DNA from: Bacteroidales bacterium
GTDB lineage: Bacteria; Bacteroidota; Bacteroidia; Bacteroidales; F082
Reading direction: 5' to 3'
Assembly: GCA_013141455.1 (NCBI GenBank)
Contig: JABFQW010000035.1
Coordinates: 1-64,000 of the forward strand
DNA length: 64,000 nt
Part shown: positions 53,944 to 62,849 of the stretch, piece by piece
Layout of the letters: each line of letters begins with the position of its first letter
Numbering within the stretch: the stretch's first letter is position 1
Notes under the pieces: generated by a model
Databases searched by the model: none
Told to the model about the DNA's origin: nothing
Seen by the model: the letters and a program-made list of their open reading frames with translations, nothing else
Position numbers and translations under genes: made by a program

Positions 53944-56900
53944 TTAATTACGGTTTTGATGATGCCACGGTTATGCAAAATGCTGTAAACGATGGGGACA
54001 ATATATATGTTAAGTAGGGTTGAGGTGAACAGACCACCTAAGATGACTTTCGCCATCGGACTTTGTATTTCATTGCCCGACAAATCACCACGCATTGCCA
54101 GTGGTATTAGAGCCAGTCCGGCAGTGAGCGCGGTCATTAAAATGGCATTCAAACGGTCGGATGATCCTTTCGTGATGGTTTCTGATAATGAAATACCCCG
54201 GTTCTGCAATTGCTGATAATTTGAGATCAACAAGATTCCGTTGCGGGTTGCGATACCAAAAAGGGTTATAAAACCAATAATAGCCGGTATGCTTAAAACG
54301 CCCGATGTAAGCCAGATCGAAAACACACCACCAATTAAAGCAAGTGGCAGATTCAACAGTATGATTCCCGCCAGCTTAAAGTTTTTAAATTCCTGAAACA
54401 ACAACAGAAAAATGATCATGATTGCCAGTATGGATGTAATCATCAGTGTTCTGGATGCCGCAGATTCACTTTCGAACTGACCGCCATATTCTACCCTGTA
54501 ACCTTCGGGAAGAACTACCTTTTCGTTTATGTTTTGTTGAATTTCCTCTACCACACTGCGTAAATCGCGTTCAGCGACATTTGAAGAGATCACAATTTTC
54601 CGCTGAACATTTTCCCTGCTGATCGAGCTTGGCCCTGAAACGGAAACGATATCAGCGACTTGCTCTAACGGGACCTTTTTGCCATCGTAAGTATCTATCA
54701 AAGCCGAACGGATACCATCGATAGTTTCGGTATAATCACCACTTAGCCTGACAACCAGATCAAAACTCCGCTGTCCTTCGTAGATATCTGATAATTTTTC
54801 ACCACCGAAAGAAGCATCTACAAATTCATTAAACTGTTCAATCGTGATTCCGTATTGTGCAAGCATATCGCGGTTTGCACGAATCTGGATTTGTGGTATT
54901 TCAACCTGCTGATCCACATTTACATCCACCAGACCTTCGATATTCACGATTGAACTTTTAATCTGGTTTCCGATTACGAACATTGTATTTAAGTCATTAC
55001 CAAATAGTTTGATAGCAATATTTGCCCTCGTACCGGAAAGCATGTGGTCAATTCTGTGGCCTAAGGGCTGCCCGACAGTAAAAGCGATTCCCGGAATCCG
55101 TGACAGCGTTTTACGCACATCGGCCATAAATTCCTGCTGACTTCGATTTTTTAACTTAAAGTTCACATCAATTTCTGCGCTGTTTGTTGTTTGCGAATGT
55201 TCATCTAATTCACCTCGGCCAGTCCGGCGGGCCGTACTCGAAATTTCGGGTATCATCAGCAATTCTGTTTCAGTAAGATTGCCCAACCGATTGCTTTCTT
55301 CGAGTGAGGTGCCTGGTTTTGTTATAACCGATAAAGTTAAGGCGCCTTCATTGAACCCGGGTAAAAAACTCCTTCCAAATCCGGAGAAAGCAAATATGGA
55401 AACCACGAACAAACCAAATGTCGCCACGATCACCTTCTTTTTATGATTTAAAGCCCATGAAAGGGATTGCTCATAATAAAATGTTAGTTTTCGTACCAAC
55501 CATTTTTCCTTTTCATTACGTGCAAGATACCTGTCGTTTGTCAACATCATATTGCATAACAGAGGAGTAAGCGTCATGGCAACGATGAGAGAAACAAATA
55601 AGGAAACCACAAAGGATATCCCAAGTGGTTGCAACATACGGCCTTCCATGCCCGAAAGGAAAAATAATGGCAGAAACGCCACCATAATGATCAATGTTGC
55701 ATTTAGAATGGATGCCCTGATTTCTTTAGAGGCTTCGAAAACGACGGTAAAAGATGATTGTCTTTCATCGGCAGTTTTTTGCCGGTTTTGCCTGAGCCGT
55801 TTATAAACATTTTCCACATCAATGATGGCATCATCAACCAGCGAGCCAATGGCGATTGCCATGCCACCCAAACTCATTGTATTGATGGTAATCCCTAATA
55901 ATTTCATGGCAATGATTGCACCAAGCAATGACAAGGGAATCGCCAGAAGTGAGATAATTGTGGTGCGGAAACTGCCCAGAAATACGAACAGAATAATAAT
56001 TACAAATATTCCGCCTTCGAGGAGAGCGTTTTGTACATTATTTACCGAAGTTTCAATAAAATCGGCCTGACGGAATATTTTTGTGTCTAACCTGACATCG
56101 GCCGGAAGCGTTTTATGAAGCACTGCCAGGTTCTCTTCGATACGTTGGGTCACATCAAGTGTATTTGCATTGGGCTGCTTCGAAATGGAAATGATGATGG
56201 CAGGTTTCGCATTTTCAGAGGCGTGACCCATTTTCGGCGCACTTCCAATTCTAACCTCAGCAACGTCATTCAGTCTTACCGGTTTACTATTGTTCGATTT
56301 GATGTAGGAGTTACCAATTTCATCAATATTGGAGGTTCGTGCTATGCCCCGCACCACATATTCATTTCCGAATTGCCTGACAACACCGCCGGTAGAGTTT
56401 TGGCTTACCTCTCTGCAAACATCTGTCAGTTGAGCCATTGTTACTTGAAAGTACTTCATTTTGAGCGGATCTGCAAGAACCTGATACTGCTTGAAATCAC
56501 CTCCGATGATCGTAACCTGAGATACACCACCTGTTGCAAGTATCAATGGTTTTACATTCCATTCGGCAATTGTGCGCAGCTCCATCATGCTGGTACTGTC
56601 GGCTTGCAGACCGATGAAAAATATTTCACCCATCACACTTGATTGCGGGGCAAGAACAGGCTGACCTATGCCAATCGGCATCTGGGCTGTAACACGAATG
56701 AGTTTTTCACTTACGATTTGCCTGGCCTTAAAAATATCTGTCCCCCAGTCGAATTCAACCCAAACAAAGGAGAATCCCTGTGAAGAGGCTGATCGCACAC
56801 GACGGACATCAGTAGCGCCGTTTACAGCTGTTTCGATAGGAAAAGTGACAAGTCGTTCGACCTCTTCCGAAGCCATCCCGTGGGCATCCGTCATCACAAC

Positions 56901-57041
56901 CACTGTTGGCGCCGTGAGGTCGGGAAATACATCAATATCCATATTTGAGGCCGTTTTCATCCCGAAAACTACCAGTATAACCGAACTTAGCAGGATAAGA
57001 TACTTATTGTTCAGCGAGAATTTTATGATATTATTCAGCAT
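53940..57041 (-). CDS. Heavy-metal efflux RND pump (CusA/CzcA family)
   Basis: 1033 aa with 12 helices. Landmarks: MLNNIIKFSLNNKYLILLSS amino end, NMDIDVFPDLTAPTVVVMT porter strand, ATGGVSQVTIIGG, and the TM4 motif with acidic residues GSLVDDAIIDVENVYKRL that in HME-RND pumps couples protons to metal export. Further the repeated helix bundle ends with IILLNLPLALIGGVFS and LFGIATRNGILLISNY. It moves monovalent or divalent metal ions from periplasm or inner membrane to the outside through the adaptor and channel. Metal (Cu/Ag versus Zn/Co/Cd) cannot be decided by eye. Adaptor gene precedes by 12 bp, channel gene overlaps by 4. Confidence 0.93.
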   Translation of the reverse strand: MLNNIIKFSLNNKYLILLSSVILVVFGMKTASNMDIDVFPDLTAPTVVVMTDAHGMASEEVERLVTFPIETAVNGATDVRRVRSASSQGFSFVWVEFDWGTDIFKARQIVSEKLIRVTAQMPIGIGQPVLAPQSSVMGEIFFIGLQADSTSMMELRTIAEWNVKPLILATGGVSQVTIIGGDFKQYQVLADPLKMKYFQVTMAQLTDVCREVSQNSTGGVVRQFGNEYVVRGIARTSNIDEIGNSYIKSNNSKPVRLNDVAEVRIGSAPKMGHASENAKPAIIISISKQPNANTLDVTQRIEENLAVLHKTLPADVRLDTKIFRQADFIETSVNNVQNALLEGGIFVIIILFVFLGSFRTTIISLLAIPLSLLGAIIAMKLLGITINTMSLGGMAIAIGSLVDDAIIDVENVYKRLRQNRQKTADERQSSFTVVFEASKEIRASILNATLIIMVAFLPLFFLSGMEGRMLQPLGISFVVSLFVSLIVAMTLTPLLCNMMLTNDRYLARNEKEKWLVRKLTFYYEQSLSWALNHKKKVIVATFGLFVVSIFAFSGFGRSFLPGFNEGALTLSVITKPGTSLEESNRLGNLTETELLMIPEISSTARRTGRGELDEHSQTTNSAEIDVNFKLKNRSQQEFMADVRKTLSRIPGIAFTVGQPLGHRIDHMLSGTRANIAIKLFGNDLNTMFVIGNQIKSSIVNIEGLVDVNVDQQVEIPQIQIRANRDMLAQYGITIEQFNEFVDASFGGEKLSDIYEGQRSFDLVVRLSGDYTETIDGIRSALIDTYDGKKVPLEQVADIVSVSGPSSISRENVQRKIVISSNVAERDLRSVVEEIQQNINEKVVLPEGYRVEYGGQFESESAASRTLMITSILAIMIIFLLLFQEFKNFKLAGIILLNLPLALIGGVFSIWLTSGVLSIPAIIGFITLFGIATRNGILLISNYQQLQNRGISLSETITKGSSDRLNAILMTALTAGLALIPLAMRGDLSGNEIQSPMAKVILGGLFTSTLLNIYIVPIVYSILHNRGIIKTVIK

Positions 57042-57053
57042 AACAGTTGCGTT

Positions 57054-58556
57054 TTAATGAACATGACCCGAATGCGCATCCAGCGTACCTGTAGCCTGAG
57101 CAAGTTTAATCAGGATACCTCCTTTAGTGACAATTCGTTCATGTATCGAAATTCCTTTCAGGATTTCGATTTTTAAACCATCAGAAGCACCGGGTTTTAC
57201 TTCCCTCTTTTCAAATAGTTCGGGAGTGATCTGTACATACACAAAAAAGCTGCCATGCTCCTCTAATATTGAAGTAACAGGAACCGTCAGGGCTTCTGAA
57301 TTTGTCCGGGTTTTCAAAAATATTTCTACAAAACCTCCGGTTAAAAAGTTTCCGTTATTATCGATTTGCAGGTTAACCGGAATCAGATAATTATCATCGT
57401 TGGCGCTTTTGCCGTATGATACTATTTTGCCATTCAACTGTTCAAGTGAATACGTTTGGTTATCGTGTAATGTTCGGATGGTTGCAGTGTGGATTGAATG
57501 TAAAATTGATGCATATTTCTGCTGAACTTCAGCAAGCAGCATGAGGGTTTTATTCTGTGCAATGGTCACAATGGGTTGTCCTGCTTCAACATATGATCCG
57601 TTTTTAACGAAGACCTGTTTGATAAAACCATGCATCGGACTCGAGATATTTTGTCCTGTTGAACTGAAATTCCTGTTCAGATTCTCAAATATTGCTTTTG
57701 CATTTTCAAATTGGTTCTTTGCGGTAAGCAGGTCCTTATCGGATACTATTTTATTTTTTGCGAGTTCTTCTGATCTTTCGTACTCTGAGCTGGCTTTTTC
57801 GAGATTGTTTTTGGCTTCTGCATATCTAATGGAAATATTATTATCAGCAAATTCACCTCCCGAAACCGTGAACAAATGCTGCCCGGCAGAAACATCTTTT
57901 CCCGCCAAAATATTATTGCCGGTAAGTTTCACAATGCCATTGGTTTTAGCCGTGACGATGATTTCGTCACCTTGTGATGAATGAACCTGAGCGGTAGTTT
58001 TGATAATCTGGCCGAATGGCTCCTGATGCGGGAAATCGGTTGAAAACTCAACTTTCCATGATTGTTCCTTGGTAAAAACAGTCGTGTTTGTTTCGGATAT
58101 CTGGTTCTTTTTGGCTGCTTCGGACGCTTCTTTATGCGAAGCAAAAACAATAATCTCGGGTACAACCACTTCAAAAGTTTGATTCGACCGACTTATTTCG
58201 AATCTCAATACTCCTTTTCCTGCAGTTTCTGTCTTGAGATCGAAGCTGTAAATTCCAAGACGTGTTGGTTTTTCCAGGGTTTGATGAATTTCATTTCCGT
58301 TGACTATCAGATGAATAGAAATACTTCCATCTTCCAGAGCGGTAAAATCGGGCAGGTTTGAAAAATGTGCAAGCACATTTGCTGATTCCCCTACGACGAA
58401 GGCATCAGCTTCAGCAAACAGTTCGAAATCATTGGTATAGGTCGTGTATTGAAATTTTACTTTGTCGTGAGTATCATGAATTTCCGACTTATGACTTTGG
58501 TTGCAGGCAGCAATAGCAAATGCTATTACAGCAAGTTTGAAGATTTTATTAAACAT
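57054..58556 (-). CDS. RND efflux periplasmic adaptor (CusB/CzcB-like lipoprotein)
   Basis: 500 aa. The signal ends in AFAIAACNQS with lipobox Cys at residue 18-19, so it is an inner- or outer-membrane anchored lipoprotein. The first 130 residues form a YtkA-like or FixH-like beta-domain seen in several CusB homologues (FELFAEADAFVVGESANVLAHF). Then come the lipoyl halves (AQVHSSQGDEIIVTAKTNGIV, AGQPIVTIAQNKTL) flanking a helical hairpin, beta-barrel and membrane-proximal domain (TVPVTSILEEHGSFFVYVQ). It ends in DAHSGHVH, a possible metal-binding tail. First gene of the adaptor-pump-channel operon, possibly preceded by the His-rich small gene. Confidence 0.9.
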   Translation of the reverse strand: MFNKIFKLAVIAFAIAACNQSHKSEIHDTHDKVKFQYTTYTNDFELFAEADAFVVGESANVLAHFSNLPDFTALEDGSISIHLIVNGNEIHQTLEKPTRLGIYSFDLKTETAGKGVLRFEISRSNQTFEVVVPEIIVFASHKEASEAAKKNQISETNTTVFTKEQSWKVEFSTDFPHQEPFGQIIKTTAQVHSSQGDEIIVTAKTNGIVKLTGNNILAGKDVSAGQHLFTVSGGEFADNNISIRYAEAKNNLEKASSEYERSEELAKNKIVSDKDLLTAKNQFENAKAIFENLNRNFSSTGQNISSPMHGFIKQVFVKNGSYVEAGQPIVTIAQNKTLMLLAEVQQKYASILHSIHTATIRTLHDNQTYSLEQLNGKIVSYGKSANDDNYLIPVNLQIDNNGNFLTGGFVEIFLKTRTNSEALTVPVTSILEEHGSFFVYVQITPELFEKREVKPGASDGLKIEILKGISIHERIVTKGGILIKLAQATGTLDAHSGHVH

Positions 58557-58651
58557 ATGGGTAACAGGTATAATTTTTAGAAAAGAGACTTAAAAAGGCA
58601 ATCCGGCACCATTTTCAGGTGTTAATTGCATCATTCGCAAAAACTAAAAAT

Positions 58652-59086
58652 TTAGCAAACCGGGGGGGCTCGTAAACCTAATGTTGTTGAAGCAAAATAG
58701 GAATAGGAGGAGGTTATGAGAGGGATTTGTGCTTTTGAAACAATGTTAGGAACCAATGAATTTAATTCATCGGTAAATAGGATCGACTGAAAATCATGAG
58801 ATCCTGCGTATTTGTCAGTCGAATTAAAATATATACGATCTTGTTTTACCTGAACTGATGGAATAATAACGGCTTGCTTTAAATTGCAAAAATCAGATCC
58901 GTTTTCACTATCGTGGTGGTGGTCAGATTCCTGAGTACCTTGATTGTGTGCGTAACTATCAGATTCACAATGTGACTTTTCAATGCAAACCTGATTTTGG
59001 TGATGATGATGCGATACAACAATTTGTACCAAAAATATCAGATTGGCAAGTAGTACAAAAAAAAGTGCTGTTCGTTTCCTGATCAT
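58652..59086 (-). CDS. Small His-rich exported protein (DUF6769-like)
   Basis: 144 aa from ATG 59086 (MIRKRTALFFVLLANLIFLV); a TTG 36 bp upstream is less likely. One N-terminal membrane or signal segment is followed by SHHHHQNQ and HNQGTQESDHHHDSENG, then a hydrophobic, Ser/Thr-rich C-terminal half ending LGLRAPPVC. The style matches a small uncharacterised Bacteroidota family (DUF6769, from memory). It sits 95 bp upstream of the efflux adaptor gene and on the same strand. The His-rich stretches suggest metal binding in the periplasm, perhaps as a sensor or chaperone for the pump. Unproven. Confidence 0.72.
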   Translation of the reverse strand: MIRKRTALFFVLLANLIFLVQIVVSHHHHQNQVCIEKSHCESDSYAHNQGTQESDHHHDSENGSDFCNLKQAVIIPSVQVKQDRIYFNSTDKYAGSHDFQSILFTDELNSLVPNIVSKAQIPLITSSYSYFASTTLGLRAPPVC

Positions 59087-59101
59087 TCTACAATATTGAT
59101 G

Positions 59102-59109
59102 CGAAGATA
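59102..59109 (-). promoter_or_regulatory. Weak candidate -7 box TATCTTCG for the metal efflux region
   Basis: One mismatch to TAnnTTTG, 15 bp before the ATG at 59086. Only a candidate; no -33 element is clear. Confidence 0.3.
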
Positions 59110-59122
59110 AAGTATAATTCAA

Positions 59123-59521
59123 TGAAAATCATTTTGTGCTTATAATTCAATTTCGTTTTGGTTCAGAAATCAGATGTTGACAGTACCCTCGGACGCTGTC
59201 AGAGAAACCTGACAACCAGCCTTTTCATGGTCGATTTGCCCGAAAGATTCAAAAGTAAAATTACTAACCAGGACCTCATAATCTGTGTTTTACCCTTCCA
59301 TTGTCATTTGATGTTTTTGTAATTTTCCTTCAGTGAGAGCCTCGCTGTTGGCGGCAATATTGGGCTTCCCGGAATGGGCTTTATCATTATATAGCCTGCG
59401 TTCCAATAACTTTATATCTGGTAAAGTGTTCCCGGATTTGGCCAAAAATAAATGTGGTAACATCTTGAAATGAAATAACTTTAAATTATGAGGGGCAACA
59501 GGGTACTTCTCTATCTGCTAA
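59123..59521. other. Intergenic gap without recognised gene
   Basis: About 400 bp between the His-rich gene and the Rrf2 gene. A short stem TGACAG...CTGTCA (59178-59201) is visible. I see no promoter box, repeat or credible coding frame. Confidence 0.5.
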
Positions 59522-59962
59522 CTACCTCAGTCTTGGTGCAAATAATTCATCAGTTTTCAGGGTATTTCGTGCCAGATTTTGTACACTTTTTTCGATCACC
59601 AACTCATTTAAGGCATTTCGGACCGGAGCATATTTTTCGTGCAATGGACACGGATTATCTTCATCACACCGGTTTAATCCAAAACCACAGCCCCTGAACA
59701 ATTTATCACCTTCGGTAGCGACGATTAATTGTTTGAGAGGCAGATCTGGTTTATGACTATCAAAATAAAAACCGCCACCTTTTCCTTTCTGCGATTCAAC
59801 GAAACCCATCCTGACCATGCGTTGCAATATTTTTGCCGTGTAAAAAACAGGCGCATCAATTTGTTCAGCTATTTCAGAAATGCCAGGCCGGCGACCATCA
59901 AAATTTTGTAACTGTATGTAAACCAATCCTCTGATAGCGTATTCCGTTTCTTTATTGAACAT
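59522..59962 (-). CDS. Rrf2-family transcription regulator (NsrR/IscR-like)
   Basis: 146 aa. The winged-helix N-terminus (MFNKETEYAIRGLVYIQLQN, ISEIAEQIDAPVFYTAKILQRMV, KGKGGGF) is clear. Three cysteines C92, C99 and C105 in GCGFGLNRCDEDNPC have the spacing expected of Fe-S binding Rrf2 proteins (E. coli IscR has C92, C98, C104). It therefore probably senses NO or Fe-S state by a cluster. It diverges from ric/scdA, and a perfect 11-bp palindrome lies between the two promoters, so it likely represses or activates both. It starts 33 bp after an exact TAnnTTTG box. The downstream hemerythrin, nitrite reductase and SCO genes fit an NO-responsive regulon. Confidence 0.92.
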   Translation of the reverse strand: MFNKETEYAIRGLVYIQLQNFDGRRPGISEIAEQIDAPVFYTAKILQRMVRMGFVESQKGKGGGFYFDSHKPDLPLKQLIVATEGDKLFRGCGFGLNRCDEDNPCPLHEKYAPVRNALNELVIEKSVQNLARNTLKTDELFAPRLR

Positions 59963-59994
59963 CTTGCTTTTCTTTTATTGTAAATTATTAGCCA

Positions 59995-60002
59995 CAAAGA
60001 TA
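59995..60002 (-). promoter_or_regulatory. Candidate -7 box TATCTTTG for the Rrf2 gene
   Basis: Exact TAnnTTTG match, 32 bp upstream of the Rrf2 ATG. Its -33 region falls inside the palindrome at 60022-60049. Confidence 0.6.
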
Positions 60003-60021
60003 AAAATAAAAGAATTAAAAA

Positions 60022-60049
60022 TAATAAAAGACCTTTTAGTCTTTTATTA
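60022..60049. promoter_or_regulatory. Perfect 11-bp inverted repeat, candidate Rrf2 operator
   Basis: taataaaagac (60022-60032), spacer ctttta, gtcttttatta (60039-60049): all 11 positions are complementary. It lies between the divergent -7 boxes of the Rrf2 gene (59995-60002) and of ric (60061-60068) and covers the -33 region of both. Binding would control both promoters at once. Confidence 0.78.
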
Positions 60050-60060
60050 AAAATATTGTA

Positions 60061-60068
60061 TATATTTG
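60061..60068 (+). promoter_or_regulatory. Candidate -7 box TATATTTG for ric and the nitrite reductase operon
   Basis: Exact TAnnTTTG match, 25 bp upstream of the ric ATG and 11 bp from the palindrome edge. Confidence 0.6.
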
Positions 60069-60093
60069 CCAGCGTAATTTAAAAATATCATTT

Positions 60094-60795
60094 ATGTTAG
60101 TACCAACAATTGATCGAAACACAATAGGTGAAATTGTCGCCATGGATTTCAGAACTGCCTCCATTTTTAAAGATGCCGGCATCGATTTTTGCTGTGGTGG
60201 CAATAAAAGTATTGAAGATGCCTGTCATGAAAAAGGAGTGGATGTTGAACAGATTATACAGCAACTTGAATCGCTTTCGCAAACCACAGTAAGCAGCTCC
60301 ATGAAATTCAACGAATGGGAACTCCCTTTCCTGAGCGATTATATTGTGCAGACACACCACAAATTTGTTATCAGGAACCTGCCGGAACTCGTCTTTTATA
60401 CACAGAAAATTGCTTCTGTTCACGCTGAGCATCATCCTGAACTGATCGAAGTGGAAAGTTTATTTGCTCAGGTAAACGCTGAACTACTTCAACACCTAAA
60501 GAAGGAAGAAGAGGTGTTGTTTCCCGCCATTAAATCAACAGTTACGATACCATCACAGGAAGACAAGGCAACGATTATTTCAGAAATCACCCGTATGCAG
60601 GGTGAACATGAGTTAGCCGGTGGAGCCATGGATAAAATAAATGTGTTGACGCATCATTATCTGATACCCGGGGACGCCTGTAATACCTACAGGGTAGCCC
60701 TCAAACTGCTGGAACAGTTCGAAGATGATCTTCACATTCATGTGCATCTCGAAAATAATATTCTCTATCCGAAAGCCTTGAAATTAGCCGAATAA
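60094..60795 (+). CDS. ric: Iron-sulfur cluster repair di-iron protein (Ric/ScdA/YtfE family)
   Basis: 233 aa. N-terminal ScdA_N domain with the DFCCGG motif (C33, C34), followed by a hemerythrin-like four-helix bundle with the His/Glu iron ligands (THHKFV, HAEHHPEL, HLKKEEEVLFP, GEHELAG, HIHVHLENNILYP). It repairs clusters damaged by NO or peroxide and may deliver iron. It is divergent from the Rrf2 regulator gene and separated by the palindrome. The next hemerythrin gene begins 14 bp downstream. Family length is normal. Confidence 0.95.
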   Translation: MLVPTIDRNTIGEIVAMDFRTASIFKDAGIDFCCGGNKSIEDACHEKGVDVEQIIQQLESLSQTTVSSSMKFNEWELPFLSDYIVQTHHKFVIRNLPELVFYTQKIASVHAEHHPELIEVESLFAQVNAELLQHLKKEEEVLFPAIKSTVTIPSQEDKATIISEITRMQGEHELAGGAMDKINVLTHHYLIPGDACNTYRVALKLLEQFEDDLHIHVHLENNILYPKALKLAE

Positions 60796-60809
60796 TTCAA
60801 TAACAGAAC

Positions 60810-61355
60810 ATGAAAACAGCAACGCAAAACCTCGAAGAAGACCATATCCAGATACTTCGACTGATAAAAGTTATGGAACGAATAACACAGTTGGAAAATC
60901 CGGATGAAGTGCATCTTGAATTGATTATCAAAGTAATCCGCGAATTTGCCGATGGCCAGCATCATGCAAAAGAAGAACAAATGCTGTTTCCCTTGTTGGT
61001 TGAGAAAGGTTTCTCCAATGAAAGCGGACCGGTTACGGTGATGCTTCACGACCATGAACAAGGCCGCCTTTTTGTGAAAGGCATGGTTGAAAATATGTTG
61101 CTGATGAAAACCGGTGATCTATGCGCATTTCAGGATATTTATACCAATATGCTGGGTTATACTGAGTTATTGAAAAGCCATATCGCTAAAGAAAACAATG
61201 TGCTTTTTCGTATGGCTGATCAAGTACTTACAAATACTGAACAGGAACGGCTTCAGCTGGAATTTGCTGTGGTTGAAAATGAAACTAAAACAGGTCGCAG
61301 CAAAGATGATTATATCGCCATGGTCGATGATCTTACCGGGATCTATTTACCCTGA
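60810..61355 (+). CDS. Hemerythrin-domain protein
   Basis: 181-aa four-helix protein with HHE motifs: EEDHIQILRLI, QHHAKEEQMLFP, LHDHEQGRLFV, LKSHIAKENNVLF. These supply a di-iron site that in related proteins binds O2 or NO. It lacks the ScdA_N domain of its upstream neighbour. It begins 14 bp after ric and is 53 bp before nirK, so they form one operon. NO binding or iron storage for the repair system is a reasonable inference. Family members of this size are common near denitrification genes. Confidence 0.9.
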   Translation: MKTATQNLEEDHIQILRLIKVMERITQLENPDEVHLELIIKVIREFADGQHHAKEEQMLFPLLVEKGFSNESGPVTVMLHDHEQGRLFVKGMVENMLLMKTGDLCAFQDIYTNMLGYTELLKSHIAKENNVLFRMADQVLTNTEQERLQLEFAVVENETKTGRSKDDYIAMVDDLTGIYLP

Positions 61356-61408
61356 TCGTATCTTAAAATTTAACATAACACGATTACTCAAAGCAAAAAC
61401 TTAAAAAC

Positions 61409-62845
61409 ATGAAATATATTTACAAGTTAATCAGAAGCATAATTCCGTTGGCAGTCGTTTTACTGATTGCCTCGGCTTGCAGCAACGATAGGCAATCTGT
61501 CGGTTCAATCCCGGAAGCAATAACCAGTGAAGAAGTTGCGGTTTTAACATTTGCCCCCGATGTTCCACCACCAATCAAACGTAAACACGCAACGAAAATG
61601 ATCGTAAACCTCGAGGTCATCGAAAAGGAAATGGAGATGATGGATGGTGTGAAATACAATTTCTGGACATTTGGTGGTCAGGTTCCGGGGAAATTTATTC
61701 GCGTTAGGGAAGGCGATCTTGTTGAGTTTCATTTGAAAAATGATCCATCCAGCAAGCTGCCTCACAACATTGATTTGCATGCAGTTACAGGACCTGGTGG
61801 CGGAGCGGTTTCAACTTTCACTGCGCCCGGGCACGAAACGCAGTTTTCGTTTACTGCACTTAATCCGGGTTTGTTTATCTACCATTGTGCAACAGCGCCG
61901 GTTGGTATGCACATCGCCAATGGCATGTATGGTATGATTTTGGTTGAGCCGAAAGACGGATTGCCGGCAGTTGACAAGGAATTTTATGTAGTTCAGGGTG
62001 ATTTTTACACCAAGGGTGGTTATGGCGAATCGGGTTTGCAACAATTCGATATGGAAAAAGCGCTGAATGAAAATCCCGATTACGTTGTATTTAATGGCAA
62101 GGTTGGCGCCCTTACTGAAGCAAATTCGCTGAAAGCAAATGTTGGTGAAACGGTGCGTTTGTTTGTCGGAAACGGCGGTCCCGGATTAGTATCAAGTTTT
62201 CATGTGATTGGTGAAATTTTCGATAATGTGTATCCTGAAGGTGGAAGTACACTGAACCATAATATTCAAACAACACTGATTCCTCCCGGCGGCTCAGCAA
62301 TCACTGAATTTAAATCAGACGTCCCGGGGAATTACATTTTGGTTGACCATGCCATTTTCAGGGCTTTCAACAAAGGTGCGCTGGGCATACTCAAGGTGGA
62401 TGGTCAGGATAATAAAACTATTTATTCAGGTCAGCAGGACGATCGGATTTATCAGCCTGAAGGTGGCGCTATCCAAAGCATGCCGACAGCGGATGTGGAA
62501 ACAGCAAAACCACTCACAAAAGATGAGAAACTCGTAATCGGGAAAGCGCTGTATGCAAGCATTTGTTTTGCCTGCCATCAGGCCGATGGCAAAGGAATTG
62601 AAAAAGCATTCCCCCCATTGGTTAATTCCGACTATTTTGCATCGAATCCCGAAATTATCATTCAAACAATTACACATGGTCTTACTGGTCCGATTACTGT
62701 CAACGGTAAAAAGTTTGATGGCGTAATGCCCAAACAATCGCTGAGTGATAACCAAATCGCTTCCGTTGCTACGTATGTGCTCAATAACTTTGGCAACAAA
62801 GGCGGTGAGTTTGATGCTGCTGATGTGGTCAGACTTAGAAAATAA
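61409..62845 (+). CDS. nirK: Copper nitrite reductase fused to cytochrome c
   Basis: 478 aa. Lipoprotein signal (Cys24 in LLIASAC). Two cupredoxin domains follow. Type 1 copper ligands are H119, C160, H168 and M173; type 2 ligands are H124, H159 and H314 from the neighbouring subunit; catalytic D122 (HNIDLH) and H265 (SSFHVIG) are present. From about residue 375 a C-terminal cytochrome c domain follows with C386-F-A-C389-H390, an axial Met probably in GVMPKQSLS. It reduces nitrite to NO in the periplasm, taking electrons through the attached heme. All active-site residues are intact, so it should be active. Second-operon partner genes follow by 4 and 7 bp. Confidence 0.96.
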   Translation: MKYIYKLIRSIIPLAVVLLIASACSNDRQSVGSIPEAITSEEVAVLTFAPDVPPPIKRKHATKMIVNLEVIEKEMEMMDGVKYNFWTFGGQVPGKFIRVREGDLVEFHLKNDPSSKLPHNIDLHAVTGPGGGAVSTFTAPGHETQFSFTALNPGLFIYHCATAPVGMHIANGMYGMILVEPKDGLPAVDKEFYVVQGDFYTKGGYGESGLQQFDMEKALNENPDYVVFNGKVGALTEANSLKANVGETVRLFVGNGGPGLVSSFHVIGEIFDNVYPEGGSTLNHNIQTTLIPPGGSAITEFKSDVPGNYILVDHAIFRAFNKGALGILKVDGQDNKTIYSGQQDDRIYQPEGGAIQSMPTADVETAKPLTKDEKLVIGKALYASICFACHQADGKGIEKAFPPLVNSDYFASNPEIIIQTITHGLTGPITVNGKKFDGVMPKQSLSDNQIASVATYVLNNFGNKGGEFDAADVVRLRK

Positions 62846-62849
62846 TCTG

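Noticed and set aside
59488-59697. Open frame on the plus strand opposite the Rrf2 gene
   Set aside because: It overlaps the end of the well-supported Rrf2 gene in antisense and has no recognisable protein features.
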